Positions 38,180 through 43,251 of a stretch of DNA of 43,251 bases are shown piece after piece. The stretch spans positions 1 through 43,251 of the forward strand of contig NZ_JOJL01000065.1 of NCBI RefSeq assembly GCF_000721705.1, in the 5' to 3' direction. Position numbers and translations under genes: made by a program. Each line of letters begins with the position of its first letter. The stretch's first letter is position 1. The notes beneath the pieces are model-generated. The model worked only from the letters and a program-made list of their open reading frames with translations. It had not been told where the DNA came from and searched no databases. This DNA is from Actinoplanes subtropicus. GTDB taxonomy: Bacteria > Actinomycetota > Actinomycetes > Mycobacteriales > Micromonosporaceae.

Positions 38180-38878
38180 TTAGTGGTGCCACCGGCGATG
38201 TCGGGATCGGGGCCAATCGCTCGGTTCGGCGGAGGCGGCCGGTGTGGCCGAGGTCTCGCTCGGGGTGGGGTCGGCGCTGTCGCTCGGGGACGGAGACTCG
38301 CTGGGTTGGCCCGAGCCGGACGGGGCCGGGGCGGTCGGCGTCGGGACCGGGGGCGGGCTGCAGGCGCATTCCGCCTTTGTCGGATTTATCCTCCGAATCG
38401 GACTCACTTCTCGCCGGGCGGTGGTGGGTGAGACGGGTGGCGGCGTGGCGGGGTCGGTCGGCGCCATCGTGGGCAGCGGCGCCACCTCGCTGCCCGGCTT
38501 AAGCGGATTTTTCGTCTTTGTCGGGCCACGGCCGATCCCGGAGGTCGACGCGTCGGTCGACTGCGACGGGACCGTGCCCGCCTCCGCCTGGGAGGTGTTC
38601 AGGATCGAGCCGAGGCCGTTCACCACCCCGAGGTACGCCCCGGCCGCCCCCACCACGGTCAGCACGCCGAGCGCGGTGACCAGCGCGGCCCGCCGCGGCC
38701 CCCGGGCCCTCGACGCCGCGGGGGCGTCCTCGGTCGTCAGGCCGCCGAACGTGTTCATCCCGGTCGAGGTCATGTCGGGGCCGTTCGCCGGCGGCGCGAC
38801 CGGCCGCCGGCCCATGTCGTACCGCACCGACCGAAGTGCTCCGGACCACTCGGCACGGACTCTCCGCCACAGGCTCAT
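38180..38878 (-). CDS. Membrane-anchored Pro/Ser/Thr-rich protein
   Basis: A 232-residue protein. The short cytoplasmic N-terminus MSLWRRVRAEWSGALRSVRY leads to one membrane helix (about 66-86, ALVTALGVLTVVGAAGAYLG) and a long extracytoplasmic low-complexity tail. The tail is rich in Pro, Ser and Thr, with a CACS pair. No domain is recognised. It lies between pknL and its expected partner, divergent from the latter. The outer tail could be a wall-spanning or glycosylated segment. Function unknown. Confidence 0.65.
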   Translation of the reverse strand: MSLWRRVRAEWSGALRSVRYDMGRRPVAPPANGPDMTSTGMNTFGGLTTEDAPAASRARGPRRAALVTALGVLTVVGAAGAYLGVVNGLGSILNTSQAEAGTVPSQSTDASTSGIGRGPTKTKNPLKPGSEVAPLPTMAPTDPATPPPVSPTTARREVSPIRRINPTKAECACSPPPVPTPTAPAPSGSGQPSESPSPSDSADPTPSETSATPAASAEPSDWPRSRHRRWHH

Positions 38879-38911
38879 CGCGTTGGTTCTCCGATCTGGC
38901 ACGCTGTAGGA

Positions 38912-39262
38912 GTGAGCGATTCCGTTACCGCCGCGCCGTCCGCCTGGGTCAACCTGCCGGACGTGTCCACGAAGCTCGGCGTGTCGATCAGCAAGGTGCA
39001 CCAGATGATCCGCGACGGGCAGCTGCTCGCGGTCAAGCACGAGGGCGTCCGGCAGGTCCCCGCCGAACTGGTGGCGAACAGCACCGTGCTCAAACACCTC
39101 CCGGGCGTGCTGACCTTGCTCCGCGACGCCGGGTATAACGACGAAGAGGCCCTCCGGTGGCTCTACGAGCCCGATTCGGATCTCGACGGCAACGCGGCGC
39201 TCGGCCTGGGCGGCCACCGGGCCCGCGAGGTGAAGCGGCGGGCGCAGGCCCTCGGCTTCTGA
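38912..39262 (+). CDS. Rv2175c-type DNA-binding protein
   Basis: A 116-residue protein of the Rv2175c family. An N-terminal helix-turn-helix (about 12-60; WVNLPDVSTKLGVSISKVHQ) precedes a conserved C-terminal region with HLPGVLTLLRDAGYNDEEA and LRWLYEPDSDL. In M. tuberculosis the homologue is a substrate of PknL, phosphorylated near its N-terminus, which reduces DNA binding. Thr6 and Ser residues are available here. It overlaps the next gene by one base. Confidence 0.85.
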   Translation: MSDSVTAAPSAWVNLPDVSTKLGVSISKVHQMIRDGQLLAVKHEGVRQVPAELVANSTVLKHLPGVLTLLRDAGYNDEEALRWLYEPDSDLDGNAALGLGGHRAREVKRRAQALGF

Positions 39263-39588
39263 TGCGCCATCTGGCGTACGTGTCGGTGCTGGCCGGCTGC
39301 CTGCTCGCCGCGATCTGGCTGGAGCCCGCGCTGCGAGTCCGCGTCTTCCGCCGGTGGCGCCGGCTCCTGCTGACCGTCCTGCCGGTGGCCGCCGTCTTCA
39401 CGCTGTGGGACCTCGCGGCGATCGCGGCCGGCCACTGGCACTTCGACGAGTCGCAGATGACCGGGGTGGTACTCCCCGGCCGCCTGCCGCTCGACGAGGT
39501 GCTGTTCTTCCTGGTGGTCCCGGTCTGCGCGATCCTCGGCTTCGAGGCGGTGCGGAAGGTACTACGCCGCCCGGCCGGCGACGAATGA
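39262..39588 (+). CDS. Lycopene-cyclase-domain membrane protein, first subunit
   Basis: A 108-residue membrane protein with three helices. It carries the pattern of the small heterodimeric lycopene cyclase subunits (CrtYc-like): WDLAAIAAGHWHFDESQMTG, then VVLPGRLPLDEVLFFLVVPV. ATG 39262 overlaps the stop of the Rv2175c-type gene. No phytoene synthase or desaturase gene is in the window, so a carotenoid role is not shown. Confidence 0.75.
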   Translation: MRHLAYVSVLAGCLLAAIWLEPALRVRVFRRWRRLLLTVLPVAAVFTLWDLAAIAAGHWHFDESQMTGVVLPGRLPLDEVLFFLVVPVCAILGFEAVRKVLRRPAGDE

Positions 39589-39601
39589 CCGACGGCGGCG
39601 C

Positions 39602-39901
39602 GTGACCTACACGGCGGCGGCAGTCCTCGGCGTGCTGGTGGCGGCGGCGCTCGATCTCTTCGTGCTGCGCGTCCGGCTGCTGGGGCGCGTGGTCTTCTGG
39701 GCCACGTACCCTCTGATCCTGTTTTTTCAGCTTTTATCGAACGGCATCCTGACCGGCCGCACCATCGTCATGTACGACCCGGCCGCGATCCTCGGCTGGC
39801 GAATCGCCCACGCCCCGGTCGAGGACTTGCTGTTCGGCTTCGCGATGGTCCTGCTGACCCTCGACCTGTGGATCTGGTGGGGCCGCCGCGGCATCACCTG
39901 A
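39602..39901 (+). CDS. Lycopene-cyclase-domain membrane protein, second subunit
   Basis: A 99-residue membrane protein with three helices, matching the second half (CrtYd-like) of heterodimeric lycopene cyclases. It has FWATYPLILFFQLLSNGILT and ILGWRIAHAPVEDLLFGFAM, with the conserved PVED. GTG 39602 lies 13 bases after its partner. The pair probably forms one membrane complex acting on an isoprenoid. Confidence 0.75.
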   Translation: MTYTAAAVLGVLVAAALDLFVLRVRLLGRVVFWATYPLILFFQLLSNGILTGRTIVMYDPAAILGWRIAHAPVEDLLFGFAMVLLTLDLWIWWGRRGIT

Positions 39902-39904
39902 GCG

Positions 39905-39958
39905 CCCAAGACTCACGCGGGGTGGAAGCTCAGATCTCGCGCGGAGTGGAAGCGCGGG
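39905..39958 (+). repeat. Two imperfect 18-bp direct repeats
   Basis: CTCACGCGGGGTGGAAGC and CTCGCGCGGAGTGGAAGC, between the convergent cyclase-domain and polyprenyl synthase genes, differ at two positions. No function is evident. Confidence 0.5.
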
Positions 39959-39966
39959 GCGGCGAT

Positions 39967-41025
39967 TCAGACCGTGCGGCGGGTGGCGGCGTCGGCCAGG
40001 GCGTGCAGGACCGTGCGGGCCTCCTCCTCGATCGGGGCGGCCTCCAGCGCCGCAAGCGACGCCGACATCAGCTCGTCGATGCGGTGCTCGGTGGCGGTCA
40101 GCGCGCCGCACTCGCGGATCAGGGCACGCAGGCGCTCGACCTGCAGACCCGGATCGCCCAGTGCCGCGTCGAGCTCGGTCTTCTCCGGGTCGTCGAGCAG
40201 GCCGAAGGCGGCGGCTATCAGATACGTGCGCTTGCCCTCGCGCAGGTCGTCGCCGGCCGGCTTGCCGGTCTGGGACGGGTCGCCGAAGACGCCCAGGATG
40301 TCGTCGCGCAGCTGGAAGGCCTCGCCCAGCGGGAGGCCGAACGCCGAGTACGACGCGGAGACCTCGGGCGGCGCACCGGCGATCGCCGCGCCCAGCAGCA
40401 GCGGGCGCTCGACCGTGTACTTCGCGGCCTTGAACCGGGCCACCTTGCCGGCGCGGTCCAGCGACGTGTCCGCGGTCGCTTGGGTCAGCACGTCCAGGTA
40501 CTGGCCGACGGTGACCTCGGTGCGCATCTCGTCGAAGACCGGGCGTGCCCGGACCAGCTCGGCGGGGCTCAGGCCGGAGTCGTGCAGCAACTCGTCCGAC
40601 CAGACCAGCGCCAGGTCGCCGAGCAGCACCGCGGCGTTCTCGCCGAAGCCCTCCGGCGTGCCCCGCCAGGACGCCTCGCGGTGCCGGCGCTCGAAGCGGC
40701 GGTGCACCGATGGCACGCCGCGACGGGTGTCCGAGGCGTCCATCAGGTCGTCGTGGATCAGGGCGCTGGCCTGCACCAACTCGAGCGCGGAGAGGGCCGC
40801 CACGACGGCGTCCGCATCCGTGCCGCCGGCGCCGCGGAACCCCCAGTAGGCGAACGCCGGGCGCAGCCGCTTGCCGCCGCCGAGCACGAAGTCCTCGAGC
40901 GCGTCGGAGACCTCCGCCAGCGCCGGATCGATCGTGGTGAGGCGGGTGCGCTGCTCGGCCAGGAACGCGGCGAGCGCCTTGTCGACCCGGGCGCGGAGCC
41001 CGGCCAGTTCCACGGGGGGAGTCAC
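39967..41025 (-). CDS. idsA2: Polyprenyl diphosphate synthase (IdsA2-like)
   Basis: A 352-residue trans-isoprenyl diphosphate synthase that joins isopentenyl diphosphate to an allylic primer. The first aspartate-rich motif is IHDDLMDASDTRRGVPSVHR and the second is QLRDDILGVFGDPSQTGK. No bulky aromatic clearly sets a short chain, so the product length (C15-C25) is open. GTG 41025. M. tuberculosis has idsA2 (Rv2173) next to its Rv2172c reductase homologue, as here. It could feed the adjacent cyclase-like pair. Confidence 0.85.
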   Translation of the reverse strand: MTPPVELAGLRARVDKALAAFLAEQRTRLTTIDPALAEVSDALEDFVLGGGKRLRPAFAYWGFRGAGGTDADAVVAALSALELVQASALIHDDLMDASDTRRGVPSVHRRFERRHREASWRGTPEGFGENAAVLLGDLALVWSDELLHDSGLSPAELVRARPVFDEMRTEVTVGQYLDVLTQATADTSLDRAGKVARFKAAKYTVERPLLLGAAIAGAPPEVSASYSAFGLPLGEAFQLRDDILGVFGDPSQTGKPAGDDLREGKRTYLIAAAFGLLDDPEKTELDAALGDPGLQVERLRALIRECGALTATEHRIDELMSASLAALEAAPIEEEARTVLHALADAATRRTV

Positions 41026-41087
41026 CCGACAAACGCTAACGGTCAGACCCCGAACGTCCAGCGGCTGGGTGCCGACCGGCTACCGTT

Positions 41088-41112
41088 TTGTGCACTTTGT
41101 GCGGGCGCACAG
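41088..41112. promoter_or_regulatory. TGTGC inverted/direct repeats upstream of metF
   Basis: TGTGC (41098-41102) and GCACA (41107-41111) are arms around GGGC, with an extra TTGTGCAC just upstream (about 41088). They lie in the shared promoter region between the polyprenyl synthase and metF genes. Possible operator; weak evidence. Confidence 0.3.
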
Positions 41113-41141
41113 AATAGATGCACCGCAGGTACAGTCTTCTC

Positions 41142-42065
41142 GTGGCACTCGGACTTCCTTCACGTTCCCCCCGCACGCCGGCGATCGGTGAGTTGATCCG
41201 GGCTGCCGCGCCCACCTTCTCCTTCGAGTTCTTCCCGCCGAAGACGCCCGAGGGCGAGCAGCTGCTCTGGCGCGCCATCCGCGAGCTCGAGCCGCTGCGG
41301 CCCAGCTTCGTCTCCATCACCTATGGCGCGGGCGGCACCACGCGGGACACGACGGTCGCCGTCACCGAGCGGGTGGCCACCGAGACCACGCTGCTGCCGA
41401 TGGCCCACCTGACCGCGGTCAACCACTCGATCGCCGAGCTGCGCAACGTGATCGGCCGGCTGGCCGGCGCCGGCATCCGCAACGTGCTCGCGGTCCGCGG
41501 CGACCCGCCCGGCGACCCGATGGGCGAGTGGGTGCCGCATGCCGAGGGGGTGCTCTACGCGGAAGACCTCGTGCGCCTGGTCAAGGAGTCGGGCGACTTC
41601 AGCGTCGGGGTGGCCGCGTTCCCGTACAAACATCCCCGCTCGCCCGACATCGAGAGCGACACCCGGAATTTCGTCCGCAAATGCCGGGCGGGTGCCGATT
41701 TCGCCATCACCCAGATGTTCTTCGACGCGGAGGAGTATCTGCGCCTCCGCGACCGGGTGACCGCGACCGGCTGCGCCACCCCGATCGTCCCCGGCGTGAT
41801 GCCGGTGACCCGGATGGCCACGATCGAGCGGTCCAGCCAGCTGTCCGGGGCGCCGTTCCCGCCGCGCCTGCTCGAGCGCTTCGAGCGGGTGGCCGGCGAC
41901 GAGGCGGCGGTGCGCGCGCTGGGCATCGAGCTGTGCGCGGAGATGTGCGCCCGCCTGCTCGACGAGGGCGTGCCGGGCATCCACTTCGTCACGCTCAACC
42001 GCTCCACGGCGACGCGCGAGGTGTGGCAGTTGCTGTCCCCGTCCGAGATCGCCGCGGCCGCCTGA
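41142..42065 (+). CDS. metF: 5,10-methylenetetrahydrofolate reductase
   Basis: A 307-residue FAD enzyme that reduces methylene-THF to methyl-THF for methionine synthesis. Landmarks: [18 protein letters not shown] with the catalytic Glu, [27 protein letters not shown] with the FAD-contacting Asp, [16 protein letters not shown] and [12 protein letters not shown] 41142 (MALGLPS) is chosen over ATG 41118 because homologues start at this point. It resembles Rv2172c. The CDP-alcohol enzyme gene follows 9 bases later. Confidence 0.88.
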   Translation: MALGLPSRSPRTPAIGELIRAAAPTFSFEFFPPKTPEGEQLLWRAIRELEPLRPSFVSITYGAGGTTRDTTVAVTERVATETTLLPMAHLTAVNHSIAELRNVIGRLAGAGIRNVLAVRGDPPGDPMGEWVPHAEGVLYAEDLVRLVKESGDFSVGVAAFPYKHPRSPDIESDTRNFVRKCRAGADFAITQMFFDAEEYLRLRDRVTATGCATPIVPGVMPVTRMATIERSSQLSGAPFPPRLLERFERVAGDEAAVRALGIELCAEMCARLLDEGVPGIHFVTLNRSTATREVWQLLSPSEIAAAA

Positions 42066-42074
42066 CCCGGCGCG

Positions 42075-42761
42075 GTGACCTGGGAGGAGTACTGCGCGGC
42101 CTGGGCTCGGCTGCACGGCGGCTTCGACCCGGGGGCGGCCTCGCCGGTGGTGCGCGGGTGGGTGCGCGTCGCCTTTCGGGCCGGGTCGTGGCTGGCTTCT
42201 CGTCAGGTCTCGCCGTCGGCGGTGACCACGGCGGGGCTGGTGCTGTGCTGGCTCGTGCCGGCGGCGGTGTCGCTCGGCGTCGCCGTGGGCCCCGGTGGCG
42301 ACGCGGCGGGGGCGCTCGGGCGGGTCGCATCGGTGCTCGGAGCGGTGCTCGTGCTGCTCGCGGCGCTGGCCGACGGGCTCGACGGGGCGGTCGCGGTGGT
42401 CAGCGGGCGGACGTCGCGGGTCGGCTACGTCTACGACTCGGTGGCCGACCGGCTCGGCGAGGCGGCCTGGCTGCTGGCGTTCTGGCTGGTGGGGGCGCCG
42501 GCTTGGCTCGTGGTCGCGGCCGGCGGGGCGAGTTGGCTGCAGGAGTACGCCCGGGCTCGGGCCGCCGCGGCGGGCATGTCGGAAATAGGAGTTATAACGG
42601 TTTCGGAGCGGCCGACTCGGGTGCTGGTCGCCATCTTCGGCCTCCTCGCGGCGGCGATCGCGCCGGTCGCGATCACCGTGGCGGCGGTGGTGTGGCTGGC
42701 GCTCGCCGCGGTCGCCCTCGTCCAGTTGGCCGCCGCGATCCGCCGCGAGCTGACCGACTGA
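42075..42761 (+). CDS. CDP-alcohol phosphatidyltransferase family protein
   Basis: A 228-residue integral membrane enzyme of the CDP-alcohol phosphotransferase family, which moves a phospho-group from a CDP-lipid or CDP-alcohol. The active-site motif reads ALADGLDGAVAVV, then SRVGYVYDSVADR. All four Asp of the metal site are present, but the Arg of the usual DGxxAR is Val. About six hydrophobic helices are seen. GTG 42075. The substrate cannot be told. Confidence 0.75.
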   Translation: MTWEEYCAAWARLHGGFDPGAASPVVRGWVRVAFRAGSWLASRQVSPSAVTTAGLVLCWLVPAAVSLGVAVGPGGDAAGALGRVASVLGAVLVLLAALADGLDGAVAVVSGRTSRVGYVYDSVADRLGEAAWLLAFWLVGAPAWLVVAAGGASWLQEYARARAAAAGMSEIGVITVSERPTRVLVAIFGLLAAAIAPVAITVAAVVWLALAAVALVQLAAAIRRELTD

Positions 42762-42794
42762 TCTGCCGACCCCGACCGGCGAGATCTGAGCGTT

Positions 42795-42901
42795 TCCCTT
42801 CCGCACTTTGGCCGTACGCGTCAGCCAGGTCCCCGATGCGGCGGAGAGCCGGCTGCAACACCGACCCCGACCCCGGCCGCCGGGCGGGCCCGGCCCAAGA
42901 C
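42795..42901 (+). repeat. Interspersed intergenic repeat, copy B
   Basis: The partner of 19936-20050, on the same strand. The best part, 42852-42901, is 45/50 identical to copy A; upstream words CTTCCGC, CCGTACG and GCGTCAG are shared in order with small gaps. Confidence 0.7.
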
Positions 42902-43093
42902 GAGTACACCATTCCGCTCGAGACCACGCCCCGCGCGCCTCCCTGCTCCGCCCTCGCCGCCACGCCCCACTCCGCCCCCTGCTGCCACATCTGCGGCGCA
43001 TGCCCTGCTCGCCCTCGCCGCCGCTCCGTCCGCCGCGGCCGCGGTCGCGCCGCCGCCGCCGAAGTTCGCAGGTCAAAGCCTCCCCGCGCCTCC

Positions 43094-43165
43094 TTGCTCT
43101 GCGCACTCATACGCACCGAAAGCGAACGACCGCTCGATTTCGGTGCGTATGAGTGCGCAGAGCAA
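43094..43165. repeat. Perfect 28-bp-arm inverted repeat
   Basis: The arm 43094-43121 is the exact reverse complement of 43138-43165, separated by 16 bases (43122-43137). The arms are less GC-rich than the surroundings, beginning TTGCTCTGCGCACTCATACG. No T-run follows, so an ordinary terminator is not certain. It could be a strong bidirectional terminator or a small mobile palindrome, close to what may be a transposase end. Confidence 0.85.
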
Positions 43166-43188
43166 AGACATCCCATGTGCTTAGGTTG

Positions 43189-43251
43189 TCAAGCGGCGGC
43201 TTGGTTGGGGTGGTGTGACCAGGCGGTGGTCTCGTTGTAGGGGGTGCCGGT
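43189..43251 (-). CDS. 3'-end of an unidentified gene cut by the window edge
   Basis: On the minus strand the last 20 codons read TGTPYNETTAWSHHPNQAAA and then TGA at 43189-43191. The residues are not low-complexity and the stop is clean, so this is plausibly the C-terminus of a gene that continues past the window. A transposase tail is possible because of the nearby inverted repeat, but the fragment is too short to assign. Confidence 0.3.
   Translation of the reverse strand, partial: TGTPYNETTAWSHHPNQAAA

Larger units (their letters stand above)
42762..43188. other. Gene-free tail region
   Basis: No convincing gene. Open frames are Pro/Arg- or Ala-rich artefacts of GC bias. It holds repeat copy B and the large inverted repeat listed separately. 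CpG-rich runs such as CCGCCGCCGCCG occur around 43015-43065. Confidence 0.6.

Noticed and set aside
42762..43090. Coding region in the GC-rich tail
   Set aside because: Open frames consist of Pro/Arg/Ala runs, lack starts with ribosome sites and overlap the interspersed repeat.

Overview
The window is high-GC actinobacterial chromosome (many GTG starts, strong third-position GC bias). Gene content and order suggest the family Micromonosporaceae (Actinoplanes/Micromonospora-like); this is an inference, since there is no rRNA marker. No rRNA, tRNA, CRISPR array or complete mobile element is visible.

Much of the window is a scattered version of the conserved actinobacterial neighbourhood known in Mycobacterium tuberculosis as Rv2172c-Rv2188c. 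It contains pimB (1748-2875), an SRPBCC protein like Rv2185c (8265-8717), an 'ECCVCPVC' protein probably related to Rv2183c (8732-10489), a PlsC acyltransferase like Rv2182c (16798-17517), a broken Rv2179c-type exoribonuclease (17752-18114), class II DAHP synthase (26497-27903), PknL (36138-38066), its partner Rv2175c (38912-39262), a polyprenyl diphosphate synthase like IdsA2 (39967-41025) and MetF (41142-42065).

Layout. 1-4034: small Cys protein, M48 membrane protease, PimB, then a decayed stretch with an internally deleted ABC transporter and a 15-bp tandem repeat. 4011-8183: MFS pump and divergent MarR regulator with a clear palindromic operator, then a two-component pair (histidine kinase and LuxR-type regulator, minus strand). 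8265-15822: SRPBCC protein, very repeat-rich protein, ROK glucokinase, EEP phosphatase, flavin monooxygenase, alpha/beta hydrolase and trehalose-6-phosphate synthase. 15896-24772: lipid, regulatory and central metabolism genes (plsC, Crp-type regulator, pfkA, proC, AraC regulator with quinone oxidoreductase, DUF429). 24953-31649: secreted chitinase, DAHP synthase, threonine aldolase, chemoreceptor and a BNR protein. 31667-35178: accessory patch with lower GC, holding a Schlafen/AlbA_2-ATPase regulator under a nested palindromic operator, plus a CTP-synthase-like amidotransferase and a LysR regulator. 35290-42761: endonuclease IV, PknL, Rv2175c homologue, a lycopene-cyclase-domain pair, polyprenyl synthase, MetF and a CDP-alcohol phosphotransferase. 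42762-43251: no complete gene, but a copy of an interspersed repeat and a perfect 28-bp-arm inverted repeat.

The points most worth a second look are: the AlbA_2 regulator and its operator; several palindromic or repeated intergenic elements; two genes broken by internal or 3' rearrangement; the huge low-complexity expansion of the ECCVCPVC protein; and several enzymes with substituted catalytic residues.
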